Positions 33,355 through 46,279 of a stretch of 64,000 nt of DNA are shown here, piece by piece (position 1 is the stretch's first letter; every line of letters starts with the position of its first letter). Location: the NCBI GenBank assembly GCA_944474755.1, contig OX104111.1, positions 96,638,805 to 96,702,804 on the forward strand, given 5' to 3'. The position numbers and the translations under genes are program-made. Source of the stretch: Limnoperna fortunei (taxonomy: Eukaryota; Mollusca; Bivalvia; Mytilida; Modiolidae). The notes beneath the pieces are model-generated. The model ran no database searches. It saw only the letters and a program-made list of their open reading frames with translations, and was not told the DNA's origin.

Positions 33355-33837
33355 GTGTTTCTGAATTTGATTTTCTATATGAATAAATATTTTTTAAAAT
33401 TACTATTTTTACATTGGTATGGCACTTTAAGCTCACTTAAACAAAACTTAAATCAAATAAAAATTAGATTAAATGATCAAAATCTCCAAAATCAAAATAC
33501 ACTTATAGACACATCTCCAAAACTAGAATTTTTTCTAAAAATTTTTAAAATAGGATGCAGACCTCGCTATTTAGATATCTTAAAGAAAGCTATAGACAGG
33601 GCTGCTCTTTGTAAAATTCGTATCAGTGCTCATAATCTAATGATAGAAAAGGGAAGATACCAAAAACTAAATAGAAAAGATGGAAACTGTCTAGTTTGCA
33701 ATGCAGGAGAAATTGAAAATGAAGAACACTTTCTGTTGCATTGTAAACATTATAAGCTGATACGAAGTACATTTCTTAAGAAAATTAAAAGTTTAATCCC
33801 AAATCTTTTAACAAATCCCTATTATGCTTTTTGTTGA
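33355..33837 (+). pseudogene. LINE3 ORF2 C-terminus (copy 1)
   Basis: A 160-codon frame contains RPRYLDILKKAIDRAALCKI, RISAHNLMIEKGRY, and CLVCNAGEIENEEHFLLHC. This Cys-x2-Cys..His..Cys knuckle and the RISAH motif are typical of the ORF2 end of this LINE type. The first ~20 codons are not LINE-like. The 3' UTR runs to ~34088 and ends AATAAATATTTGTATTCGTA with a repeated tail. An identical frame is at 40383-40865. Confidence 0.82.
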
Positions 33838-34422
33838 ATAGCAAATCTGAATTATGTCTAAAACTTACTGCTACATTTATTTTAGAATATCATATAAAAC
33901 GTAATTTTAATTGGTTATATCATCTGTATACTACATAATATAATATAATAATAAATACAATTAATGTAAAGAATTGTATTACATGTGTATAACACACTTT
34001 GTATTGATCCTTTAAATTGTTGTGCCTTAACCATGTACTGTACCATGAGTTTGTGCTAATAAATATTTGTATTCGTATTTGTATTTTGTCCACATTTCCT
34101 TTTAACATGAATTATTTATACAATAATACTGTCTTTGTCATGTCATATGCGAAAATATTACATATGGTGTGTTAAGTCCTAATTTTGATTGGTTCGTGTA
34201 GACAATGTCCCCCCCCCCCAAAAAAAAAAAATATTCTGTGTATATATTCTATTTCTAAAGCATATTTAAGGCTTGTTACTATTTTTAAAGCATATTTAAG
34301 GCATGTTACTATTTATAAAGCATATTTAAGGCTTGTTTCTAAAAATAGATCCGGATATACTCTTCCGACTCATTATTCTAAATTTAAATAAATAGAGAAA
34401 AATTCATATGTAATATAACAAT

Positions 34423-34556
34423 TAAGGACTTTTTACTCTGTCAATACGTAGTTATATGGACCTGTAGAAAAATATTGGACCGAGGACGAAGTCCTCGGTC
34501 AATATTTTCCTCCACGGTCCATATAACTACGTATTGACCTCGTAAAAAGTCCTTAT
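34423..34556. repeat. near-perfect 134-bp palindrome (copy 1)
   Basis: The arms run aaggactttttac, tcaatacgtagttatatgga and accgaggac, meeting at 'gaa'; the right arm mirrors them with a few changes (tctg/gagg). It would form a stable cruciform or RNA hairpin. The copy at 41451-41584 is the same. Confidence 0.88.
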
Positions 34557-34562
34557 TTGATA

Positions 34563-34609
34563 AATATGTCCCAAGGTTAGAAGGCCCTTCTAACCTTGGG
34601 ACATATTTT
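34563..34609. repeat. perfect 47-bp palindrome (copy 1)
   Basis: aaatatgtcccaaggttaga then agg-c-cct mirrored perfectly. Its outer end overlaps the inner end of the 34-bp terminal repeat. The same palindrome is present in the second duplication copy. Confidence 0.9.
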
Positions 34610-36152
34610 CGCATATGACATGACAAAGACAGTATTGTTGTTATTATTACTATGAATGTTAATTGTTCCAACATCGTAATAAGATCAAATCAGGCAATGA
34701 CATGTGCTAACAAAATTCATCCCAAATTAAAAAAGTTTAATAAACATTATAAACATAATAAACATTGCCAAACCTACATGTTGACATTTTTCAGCCTTTT
34801 GGCAGACTATATCCTTTAAACCAAAACTTCGGCAAGATAATATTTTCTCATTGTATAAAGCGCATAGCTGATGTCCAAAAAATCAGTCATGACATATTTA
34901 TTAAGCAACGCCCAATAGCCCCGCCTACATGCATATGGCATGTAATATGCCATGTAATATGCTTATGCATAATACTACTACGCTATTTGTTCTTTGTTAA
35001 AATATGCCAGAATAATATAACTCCAATTATAATGAAAGTTTTTTACATGAATAGTAATAATTTTCTGTATTCACAGGAATGATTACACCTTAATTTTCTG
35101 CAACCATTTATGTTAAAGGTACAAGTCATACCGGACCCAGCTTATACTGGTTACAAAATTTATTGAACTACCGGGATCAGTTTCATTTTACATTTCTTTT
35201 ATGGTAACCGTTGTTGTTTTTGCAACTATTTACGATATTGCCAGTTAAAATAAATGAATTACATTCATCTCCGGCAATTTTTATTATCAAAATAAGTTAA
35301 CATCTTATTTCTTGGCACACGCCAGCTGGGCGTCCATAGTTCTGCGTTTTAGAGGCCCAGGCTTGATCAAACACGCAGTGGGCACCGGACTACCTGCTTA
35401 ATTCAAAGACTGATTTCACATTGGTATGGCAACACATTCCTCCATGGAAAGAATTGTCAACTGAAGATATAAAATCTCTTGGAATGCAGAAATCCAATGT
35501 TTTTTTCAAAAATTATATTAGGATCCCTTCATGTAACTAAACTTTAACTGTTTACACATAATTTACACTTGATATCTTTCTAAATGTTTGTTGCTTTTAA
35601 TTCTAGTATATACATGTATATTAGCAAAACACTACAGGTTCCGAATGCTATACAAGTATGGCAGGTCAAACATCTTGTAATATATTTTGCTAAATCGTTA
35701 ATGAAATTGGTACTTCGCTTCATTTTCTCGAATATTTTCAGGTATTGTGTCAGCTTGGAGCTTGTGAATTGAGGAGCCTTGCAAGGAAACACACAAGTTC
35801 TGCCTTGTTTGCTTATACATCATAAGGAATCCATTAACTCGATGGTTATATTGGAACCTTTATTAAATTGGAAGACCCTCCAAAAATTTATTATGATAAA
35901 TATTGGGCGGAATGATCTTGGTAATGTATTGGTTAGAATGCAATTCTGGATGTTATTCTCTGGTCGCTGGAAATTTTTAAAATAATTTCGACAAAATGTG
36001 TTCGTGTTATTGACCAAAAATGTTACATTAACAAATATTTAGACAAATCTACATGCTGCAATTATTTAGTTTACTATGACATATACATACTATAAATTCG
36101 TAATTGTATATCTGTTTCTGCAAATATTGAGTTAAATTTATATACTAGAGCA

Positions 36153-36275
36153 AGTTTTCCCATCGTAGGTCGGGATGTTCTCCGGCTTTCTCCCCCAATA
36201 AAAAACTGGACGCCATGATATAGTTGAAAAATTGCTGTAAGTGGCGTTAAACAACATTCAAACCAACAACATAAA
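36153..36275 (+). mobile_element. SINE 3' part (copy 1)
   Basis: It contains 'gcaagttttcccatcgtagg', 'cccaataaaaaactggacgc' and 'gtggcgttaaacaacattca'. The tRNA-derived head is missing. Counterpart at 43181-43300. Confidence 0.75.
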
Positions 36276-36347
36276 TATACTAGAAGTTCTGAATTTGTAT
36301 ATACATTCAAGCACAGACATTCATTTGCTATTTCAATTTGTTATTTA

Positions 36348-36690
36348 AGAAATAATTAATGGATACCATACATTATTGTCGTTTTAACATGGGTGGGCAT
36401 TATATTCTTGAATATTTTGCTCCGAGCGATAGGGAGGGGTGAAATATCATGAATATAATGCCCACCCATGTTAAAACGACAATAAAGTATGGTATCCATG
36501 AATTATTTCGATTCTGATTATGACAAATACGATTCGTTTTAACATGGGTGGGCATTATATTCTTGAATATTTTGCCCCGAGCAATAGGGAGGGGTAAAAT
36601 ATCATGAATATAATGCCCACCCATGTTAAAACGACAATAAAGTATGGTATCCATGAATTATTTCGATTCTGATTATGACAAATACGATAA
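36348..36690. repeat. tandem pair of ~150-bp palindromes (copy 1)
   Basis: First palindrome 36348-36511: arms gaaataatt-atggatacca then gtcgttttaacatgggtggg and cattatattc, with a non-palindromic GC-rich centre containing 'ccgagcgatagggagggg'. A second, nearly identical unit follows (~36535-36665), lacking the outer left arm. Period about 155. Counterpart 43334-43676. Confidence 0.85.
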
Positions 36691-38334
36691 TCTGTACATT
36701 GAAGCGGCATATAAATGTACACTAGTAAATGGCTGGTCCACGTACCTCCCGTGTGTCATAATGTAGAGTGGTGGAAACATAATTTAATGGCTGGATATTG
36801 AATCATGCTAATCGCAGAATTCAGACTTAAAATAACAACTTTATTAACAGTAACGATGATTATGGTTTAAAAATTTGAGTTTTTTTAAATAAAATTTAAA
36901 CGACTGCAACCTTGCAAAATTAACGCGCATGTGCGAACTAAATTTATTGGAATTTTAACACGGCTTTGTTTACATGGCGAAAGCAGGACGTCATATTAGA
37001 ATCACATATATATTGATGTAGATATGCCATATATATACTAGAAATATATTATATTGAATATAACAGTGCTATTTCAATTTGTTATTCATATATATAGATA
37101 TAGATATGCCATATAAATATACTAAAAATACATTATATTATATATTAGTTATATATTAGATATAGATATATATTTAACAGTATTGGCACAGCTGTGCAGT
37201 TCAACCCCCCCCCCCCCCCCCCCATTCTGTGGCGGTTGCCTGAAACGACATATGACGAGCATCTGTCATTTCAGTCAATTTGGCAGATTTTTCACTGCAC
37301 TGCCCCCTTTTTATTAACTGTCAACTAGCAAATATCTAAATTCTGGAGTAACCTCTGTTTCCCAGGGTTGCTCATCCCCCATATATATCAGTTGCTAATT
37401 CATCTATGGTCTGCCATCAAGTTGCGGCGACCAATATATAGACTTGAACTTTAATCTTATCTCATATTTCAAATATAAATAAATATATATATGATATATT
37501 GTTGTACTTGTATAATAAAGCTGTGGCCAAATACTGCCAATCTAGATCTTTGTTTTTATTCAGCATTCTCTGAGATAAGTGAATTTAATGTATGTAGGTT
37601 TAAGCTATGTACAAAACGGGAAAGAGAGGGGATGAAATAATAGCAAAGATATTAGCATAATTAAAATCAGTAAAAATTGCTAGAGCTGTGCAGAGACATG
37701 GAGTTGGTGACAAATTCGTGCATCTTGCTATTTCGTTGATTTGTTGTGACCACGAAAATGGAGGTAATTTTACCATTACGGCTATTGTGTGTATTTGAAA
37801 TGATTCATAATTAAAATTACAAGAAACGCAATTTCAAAGTATCGTTTATATATGCCTTCACACTCGCATTTCGTCCACATTCGAATTCGGCTATTTCCCG
37901 TCATTCAGCAATGTGTCAATGAATCCAAAGCGAAGTGTACTGTTAAAATATTTTCTTGTATGTATAACACAAATGATTTTATAATAATAATAATATACAG
38001 CTGTTTCAATTAAATAGCTTTCCGTTTAAGCAATACATCGCTCAAGATATTTGAATCGCCAAAATTCGAGTGTACTGGCTTAATTTATTGTCTGAAGCAT
38101 ACACGACACATGGCCGCCATATTTGTTTACTTTTAGCAAACAAAAAAAAGTAGTTCCCCAAAAGTCGTTCATTAAAGTATGAACGGATCTGGGAAGTACT
38201 GGTTTATGGCCTTTTGACCAATCAAAAATGACTATAAACGTAAACGAATCTAAGATAAGAAATATACATGTATTCGATATTTTCCGTCATACATACATAT
38301 TTATATTTGTATAACATTCTTTCAACATGGAAAT
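36691..38334. other. unannotated DNA of the duplicated unit
   Basis: It holds AT microsatellite-like stretches (37003-37180), a C-run of ~19 bases (37205-37223) and otherwise no recognisable gene. Confidence 0.45.
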
Positions 38335-38465
38335 GTTCCTACCCGAAGGTCGGGGGTTTCTCCGGCTACTCCCGCTCCAATAAAAACTGGACGCCATGCC
38401 ATGATAAAGCTGTAAAATTGCTGAAAGTGGCGTTGAACACAATTCAAATAAACAAACATACAAAC
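38335..38465 (+). mobile_element. SINE 3' part (copy 1)
   Basis: 'cccgaaggtcgggggtttct', 'ccaataaaaactggacgcca' and 'gtggcgttgaacacaattca' followed by a caaa tail. Counterpart 45284-45414. Confidence 0.78.
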
Positions 38466-39664
38466 AAAAACCATAAAATGTCACTAACATGTCTAAGAAA
38501 CACGACTCCTTACAAAAACTTCATATACATGCTTCATTGTCAGTAACCCAGTCTTTTTAATAATTTTTACATTTAATTCTTAAATTTTCGAGAAATAATT
38601 CTTCCTTTTTTAAATTCAATGTTCCGATTTTAAATTCATCTTCAGGTTTATGTTCTTTGAAAAGTTCATCAACAATTTGGCAAAGGACAAGGTAGGATAA
38701 CCTACTGTCACTGGCCCCCTATTTTCGCTAAAAATGAAATGACTACAATCTGTAGATCATAATGTTTTTTTCAAAGGTACATTATCCCTTCTTACAGAAA
38801 ATCAATATAACTTTCTTTTCTTATCATGTAAAATTATTATATGCACCAATTGTAGTGGCCTGTGAAAATCGGTACGTTTTCGTGATTTCGAACACCATTT
38901 TAAGTATGAAAAAGATATTTGACTGTATTATTTGTTGCAAAAACAGTATTTAATATTTAAAATATATTTGTGGTACACGCGTCCGCTCATATTAAAAAAT
39001 TAATATTTTGTCCCCAAATTCGCGTGATTTTTGTATTGTTCAGCATAGTATGTAAGCCTACAACCGGACCGGACTTGCATTTCCGAATCTGCATATACAT
39101 CCATTTTTGCTGATAATTGTTAAACATTGTTGACAAACTTAGATAGAAATGTGTAAAAAATCAATATAGGGATAAATTAAGTAAATATTTTAATATGTAA
39201 CAATTTAAACGTTTAACAGTAATGAAACAGCTAAATTTTGATAATAAAATACATCTATCAGGCACTTTCTATTCCAGATTGATTATTTAAGTCATGAAAG
39301 ATCGTGTCTTTTAAAGCGTAGCATTTTTTTAATCATATTTAAAGAGGCAAAGCTGTGAAAAAATTTAGTTGCAGACTTAATCGTCCGGAAATGGAATATT
39401 TAAAGAACGCAATTAGTTCACAGATTGAAATAAATAAAATTACCACAATAATATTAAGCGAATGTGGAAGATACGTATAATATGCGCGGAATCACCGGAT
39501 TAACAAACATCAGAGAAAGTTAGAAGTAATGTACAGAATTTTCGCTTTGTTTAACTGGTTTGAATAGACACGCGTAAAAATAAAATGAAAAGACTGTTCC
39601 AGACATTGTTATTCATGAAAAAATCTTCAGAGATAACACCTTAATATGATCTAATACGTCTATC
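38466..39664. other. unannotated end of duplication copy 1
   Basis: It is AT-rich, with no gene. 39345-39660 is a diverged relative of 46912-47160, part of an older ~600-bp tandem repeat (see 46280-47470). Confidence 0.5.
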
Positions 39665-40382
39665 CTATATCGAATATAAACAGTCCAAGGGGTATTAGAT
39701 AGGGGATCTTTTAAGAGAAATAATAGAATATGTTTGAACAGTATTTTATTTAATGACAAATGTTTCGGCAGAAACAAACGTGGCCATTGCCATTTTATTA
39801 TTTTAAATGTCTTACTATACACTTTACCTATTTTAATATGGAAAAAAAACGTGGATTGAGTCTTTTGGGGGAAAAGAGGGGGGGGGTCATTAAAACTATC
39901 ATACTTATTATACAAATTTTACATATTGTTTTTTTTCCCTCTAAACTGTCTCTGAAATGGAAGCTTTCAAGTGTGAAATGAAACGAACATAGAGCCGAAA
40001 ATTACTGTTGGACCGTTACAATCTTCTATTTTCACTCTATGAAATCTGTCCTTATTCACAGAGTTTTGTGTCCTTTGGAAAGGAATGCATGGAAACTCCA
40101 TCTGAATTTGTGTTACCATAGTTTGCTGCAACACATCTCACCCAACTTCATCTGCTAGTACCACCGCGATCTCATCGTGGCATCTTAAAGTTAAAAAATG
40201 AATTAAATATTTAACCACGTGCGTTTGTTGTTTGTTTACCGGAGATCAGAAGTTCATCTTGTGACGTAGACTTTCGATCATTGGCGGAAATTACCGATCG
40301 ATAGATAACTGATCTGTTTGAAGTACACCTGTCAGTATATCTCTGTTAATACGAAAAAGTTTTAAAAACGGTTTTTAGAAAT

Positions 40383-40865
40383 GTGTTTCTGAATTTGATT
40401 TTCTATATGAATAAATATTTTTTAAAATTACTATTTTTACATTGGTATGGCACTTTAAGCTCACTTAAACAAAACTTAAATCAAATAAAAATTAGATTAA
40501 ATGATCAAAATCTCCAAAATCAAAATACACTTATAGACACATCTCCAAAACTAGAATTTTTTCTAAAAATTTTTAAAATAGGATGCAGACCTCGCTATTT
40601 AGATATCTTAAAGAAAGCTATAGACAGGGCTGCTCTTTGTAAAATTCGTATCAGTGCTCATAATCTAATGATAGAAAAGGGAAGATACCAAAAACTAAAT
40701 AGAAAAGATGGAAACTGTCTAGTTTGCAATGCAGGAGAAATTGAAAATGAAGAACACTTTCTGTTGCATTGTAAACATTATAAGCTGATACGAAGTACAT
40801 TTCTTAAGAAAATTAAAAGTTTAATCCCAAATCTTTTAACAAATCCCTATTATGCTTTTTGTTGA
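40383..40865 (+). pseudogene. LINE3 ORF2 C-terminus (copy 2)
   Basis: Identical in translation to 33355-33837, with the same Cys/His knuckle. The identity of a non-functional LINE fragment shows that the duplication is young or an assembly effect, not selection. Confidence 0.82.
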
Positions 40866-41152
40866 ATAGCAAATCTGAATTATGTCTAAAACTTACTGCT
40901 ACATTTATTTTAGAATATCATATAAAACGTAATTTTAATTGGTTATATCATCTGTATACTACATAATATAATATAATAATAAATACAATTAATGTAAAGA
41001 ATTGTATTACATGTGTATAACACACTTTGTATTGATCCTTTAAATTGTTGTGCCTTAACCATGTACTGTACCATGAGTTTGTGCTAATAAATATTTGTAT
41101 TCGTATTTGTATTTTGTCCACATTTCCTTTTAACATGAATTATTTATACAAT

Positions 41153-41664
41153 AATACTGTCTTTGTCATGTCATATGCGAAAATATTACATATGGTGTGT
41201 TAAGTCCTAATTTTGATTGGTTCGTGTAGACAATGTCCCCCCCCCCCCCCAAAAAAAAATATTCTGTGTATATATTCTATTTCTAAAGCATATTTAAGGC
41301 TTGTTACTATTTTTAAAGCATATTTAAGGCATGTTACTATTTATAAAGCATATTTAAGGCTTGTTTCTAAAAATAGATCCGGATATACTCTTCCGACTCA
41401 TTATTCTAAATTTAAATAAATAGAGAAAAATTCATATGTAATATAACAATTAAGGACTTTTTACTCTGTCAATACGTAGTTATATGGACCTGTAGAAAAA
41501 TATTGGACCGAGGACGAAGTCCTCGGTCAATATTTTCCTCCACGGTCCATATAACTACGTATTGACCTCGTAAAAAGTCCTTATTTGATAAATATGTCCC
41601 AAGGTTAGAAGGCCCTTCTAACCTTGGGACATATTTTCGCATATGACATGACAAAGACAGTATT
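41153..41664. mobile_element. 512-bp foldback element (copy 2)
   Basis: Same structure as 34125-34636. A homopolymer difference (C-run and A-run at 41237-41259 against 34209-34231) keeps the total length equal. Confidence 0.85.
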
Positions 41665-43180
41665 GTTGTTATTATTACTATGAATGTTAATTGTTCCAAC
41701 ATCGTAATAAGATCAAATCAGGCAATGACATGTGCTAACAAAATTCATCCCAAATTAAAAAAGTTTAATAAACATTATAAACATAATAAACATTGCCAAA
41801 CCTACATGTTGACATTTTTCAGCCTTTTGGCAGACTATATCCTTTAAACCAAAACTTCGGCAAGATAATATTTTCTCATTGTATAAAGCGCATAGCTGAT
41901 GTCCAAAAAATCAGTCATGACATATTTATTAAGCAACGCCCAATAGCCCCGCCTACATGCATATGGCATGTAATATGCCATGTAATATGCTTATGCATAA
42001 TACTACTACGCTATTTGTTCTTTGTTAAAATATGCCAGAATAATATAACTCCAATTATAATGAAAGTTTTTTACATGAATAGTAATAATTTTCTGTATTC
42101 ACAGGAATGATTACACCTTAATTTTCTGCAACCATTTATGTTAAAGGTACAAGTCATACCGGACCCAGCTTATACTGGTTACAAAATTTATTGAACTACC
42201 GGGATCAGTTTCATTTTACATTTCTTTTATGGTAACCGTTGTTGTTTTTGCAACTATTTACGATATTGCCAGTTAAAATAAATGAATTACATTCATCTCC
42301 GGCAATTTTTATTATCAAAATAAGTTAACATCTTATTTCTTGGCACACGCCAGCTGGGCGTCCATAGTTCTGCGTTTTAGAGGCCCAGGCTTGATCAAAC
42401 ACGCAGTGGGCACCGGACTACCTGCTTAATTCAAAGACTGATTTCACATTGGTATGGCAACACATTCCTCCATGGAAAGAATTGTCAACTGAAGATATAA
42501 AATCTCTTGGAATGCAGAAATCCAATGTTTTTTTCAAAAATTATATTAGGATCCCTTCATGTAACTAAACTTTAACTGTTTACACATAATTTACACTTGA
42601 TATCTTTCTAAATGTTTGTTGCTTTTAATTCTAGTATATACATGTATATTAGCAAAACACTACAGGTTCCGAATGCTATACAAGTATGGCAGGTCAAACA
42701 TCTTGTAATATATTTTGCTAAATCGTTAATGAAATTGGTACTTCGCTTCATTTTCTCGAATATTTTCAGGTATTGTGTCAGCTTGGAGCTTGTGAATTGA
42801 GGAGCCTTGCAAGGAAACACACAAGTTCTGCCTTGTTTGCTTATACATCATAAGGAATCCATTAACTCGATGGTTATATTGGAACCTTTATTAAATTGGA
42901 AGACCCTCCAAAAATTTATTATGATAAATATTGGGCGGAATGATCATGGTAATGTATTGGTTAGAATGCAATTCTGGATGTTATTCTCTGGTCGCTGGAA
43001 ATTTTTAAAATAATTTCGACAAAATGTGTTCGTGTTATTGACCAAAAATGTTACATTAACAAATATTTAGACAAATCTACATGCTGCAATTATTTAGTTT
43101 ACTATGACATATACATACTATAAATTCGTAATTGTATATCTGTTTCTGCAAATATTGAGTTAAATTTATATACTAGAGCA

Positions 43181-43300
43181 AGTTTTCCCATCGTAGGTCG
43201 GGATGTTCTCCGGCTTTCTCCCCCAATAAAAAACTGGACGCCATGATATAGTTGAAAAATTGCTGTAAGTGGCGTTAAACAACATTCAAACCAACAACCA
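43181..43300 (+). mobile_element. SINE 3' part (copy 2)
   Basis: Counterpart of 36153-36275. Directly after it the 42-bp deletion relative to copy 1 is found. Confidence 0.75.
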
Positions 43301-43333
43301 CAACATTCATTTGCTATTTCAATTTGTTATTTA

Positions 43334-43676
43334 AGAAATAATTAATGGATACCATACATTATTGTCGTTTTAACATGGGTGGGCATTATATTCTTGAATA
43401 TTTTGCTCCGAGCGATAGGGAGGGGTGAAATATCATGAATATAATGCCCACCCATGTTAAAACGACAATAAAGTATGGTATCCATGAATTATTTCGATTC
43501 TGATTATGACAAATACGATTCGTTTTAACATGGGTGGGCATTATATTCTTGAATATTTTGCCCCGAGCAATAGGGAGGGGTAAAATATCATGAATATAAT
43601 GCCCACCCATGTTAAAACGACAATAAAGTATGGTATCCATGAATTATTTCGATTCTGATTATGACAAATACGATAA
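43334..43676. repeat. tandem pair of ~150-bp palindromes (copy 2)
   Basis: Counterpart of 36348-36690, with the same arms and the same GC-rich centres. Confidence 0.85.
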
Positions 43677-45283
43677 TCTGTACATTGAAGCGGCATATAA
43701 ATGTACACTAGTAAATGGCTGGTCCACGTACCTCCCGTGTGTCATAATGTAGAGTGGTGGAAACATAATTTAATGGCTGGATATTGAATCATGCTAATCG
43801 CAGAATTCAGACTTAAAATAACAACTTTATTAACAGTAACGATGATTATGGTTTAAAAATTTGAGTTTTTTTAAATAAAATTTAAACGACTGCAACCTTG
43901 CAAAATTAACGCGCATGTGCGAACTAAATTTATTGGAATTTTAACACGGCTTTGTTTACATGGCGAAAGCAGGACGTCATATTAGAATCACATATATATT
44001 GATGTAGATATGCCATATATATACTAGAAATATATTATATTGAATATAACAGTGCTATTTCAATTTGTTATTCATATATATAGATATAGATATGCCATAT
44101 AAATATACTAAAAATACATTATATTATATATTAGTTATATATTAGATATAGATATATATTTAACAGTATTGGCACAGCTGTGCAGTTCAAACCCCCCCCC
44201 CCCCCCATTCTGTGGCGGTTCAGTCAATTTGGCAGATTTTTCACTGCACTGCCCCCTTTTTATTAACTGTCAACTAGCAAATATCTAAATTCTGGAGTAA
44301 CCTCTGTTTCCCAGGGTTGCTCATCCCCCATATATATCAGTTGCTAATTCATCTATGGTCTGCCATCAAGTTGCGGCGACCAATATATAGACTTGAACTT
44401 TAATCTTATCTCATATTTCAAATATAAATAAATATATATATGATATATTGTTGTACTTGTATAATAAAGCTGTGGCCAAATACTGCCAATCTAGATCTTT
44501 GTTTTTATTCAGCATTCTCTGAGATAAGTGAATTTAATGTATGTAGGTTTAAGATATGTACAAAACGGGAAAGAGAGGGGATGAAATAATAGCAAAGATA
44601 TTAGCATAGTTAAAATCAGTAAAAATTGCTAGAGCTGTGCAGAGACATGGAGTTGGTGACAAATTCGTGCATCTTGCTATTTCGTTGATTTGTTGTGACC
44701 ACGAAAATGGAGGTAATTTTACCATTACGGCTATTGTGTGTATTTGAAATGATTCATAATTAAAATTACAAGAAACGCAATTTCAAAGTATCGTTTATAT
44801 ATGCCTTCACACTCGCATTTCGTCCACATTCGAATTCGGCTATTTCCCGTCATTCAGCAATGTGTCAATGAATCCAAAGCGAAGTGTACTGTTAAAATAT
44901 TTTCTTGTATGTATAACACAAATGATTTTATAATAATAATAATATACAGCTGTTTCAATTAAATAGCTTTCCGTTTAAGCAATACATCGCTCAAGATATT
45001 TGAATCGCCAAAATTCGAGTGTACTGGCTTAATTTATTGTCTGAAGCATACACGACACATGGCCGCCATATTTGTTTACTTTTAGCAAACAAAAAAAAGT
45101 AGTTCCCCAAAAGTCGTTCATTAAAGTATGAACGGATCTGGGAAGTACTGGTTTATGGCCTTTTGACCAATCAAAAATGACTATAAACGTAAACGAATCT
45201 AAGATAAGAAATATACATGTATTCGATATTTTCCGTCATACATACATATTTATATTTGTATAACATTCTTTCAACATGGAAAT

Positions 45284-45414
45284 GTTCCTACCCGAAGGTC
45301 GGGGGTTTCTCCGGCTACTCCCGCTCCAATAAAAACTGGACGCCATGCCATGATAAAGCTGTAAAATTGCTGAAAGTGGCGTTGAACACAATTCAAATAA
45401 ACAAACATACAAAC
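45284..45414 (+). mobile_element. SINE 3' part (copy 2)
   Basis: Counterpart of 38335-38465. Confidence 0.78.
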
Positions 45415-46279
45415 AAAAACCATAAAATGTCACTAACATGTCTAAGAAACACGACTCCTTACAAAAACTTCATATACATGCTTCATTGTCAGTAACCCAG
45501 TCTTTTTAATAATTTTTACATTTAATTCTTAAATTTTCGAGAAATAATTCTTCCTTTTTTAAATTCAATGTTCCGATTTTAAATTCATCTTCAGGTTTAT
45601 GTTCTTTGAAAAGTTCATCAACAATTTGGCAAAGGACAAGGTAGGATAACCTACTGTCACTGGCCCCCTATTTTCGCTAAAAATGAAATGACTACAATCT
45701 GTAGATCATAATGTTTTTTTCAAAGGTACATTATCCCTTCTTACAGAAAATCAATATAACTTTCTTTTCTTATCATGTAAAATTATTATATGCACCAATT
45801 GTAGTGGCCTGTGAAAATCGGTACGTTTTCGTGATTTCGAACACCATTTTAAGTATGAAAAAGATATTTGACTGTATTATTTGTTGCAAAAACAGTGTTT
45901 AATATTTAAAATATATTTGTGGTACACGCGTCCGCTCATATTAAAAAATTAATATTTTGTCCCCAAATTCGCGTGATTTTTGTATTGTTCAGCATAGTAT
46001 GTAAGCCTACAACCGGACCGGACTTGCATTTCCGAATCTGCATATACATCCATTTTTGCTGATAATTGTTAAACATTGTTGACAAACTTAGATAGAAATG
46101 TGTAAAAAAATCAATATAGGGATAAATTAAGTAAATATTTTAATATGTAACAATTTAAACGTTTAACAGTAATGAAACAGCTAAATTTTGATAATAAAAT
46201 ACATCTATCAGGCACTTTCTATTCCAGATTGATTATTTAAGTCATGAAAGATCGTGTCTTTTAAAGCGTAGCATTTTTT

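Larger units (their letters stand above)
34125..34636. mobile_element. 512-bp foldback element with 34-bp perfect terminal inverted repeats (copy 1)
   Basis: The ends AATACTGTCTTTGTCATGTC.. (34125) and ..GACATGACAAAGACAGTATT (34636) are perfect inverted repeats over ~34 bases. Inside it has three copies of an 'aaagcatatttaaggcttgt' repeat (34257-34336), a ~134-bp near-perfect palindrome (34423-34556) and a perfect 47-bp palindrome (34563-34609). No target duplication is evident. Copy 2 lies at 41153-41664. Confidence 0.85.
32635..39664. repeat. 7.0-kb tandem segmental duplication, copy 1
   Basis: Copy 1 starts at 'ctatatcgaatataaacagt' (32635) and ends at 'ctaatacgtcta' (~39662), where 'tcctatatcgaatataaaca' starts copy 2. 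The offset between copies is 7,030 bp at first, 7,028 after a G-run difference, 6,986 after a 42-bp deletion near 43302, and 6,949 after a 37-bp deletion near 44220. Otherwise only isolated base differences are seen, so the duplication is recent or allelic. It carries the LINE3 3' end, foldback elements, SINE pieces and unannotated DNA. Confidence 0.93.

Noticed and set aside
34765..35082. 105-codon frame repeated at 41793-42110
   Set aside because: It recurs only because the whole 7-kb block is duplicated; the composition is AT-driven and no domain is visible.
35779..35985. 68-codon frame (and 42807-43013) that looks mildly protein-like
   Set aside because: Short, with one replacement between copies and no recognisable family; I could not support it as a gene.
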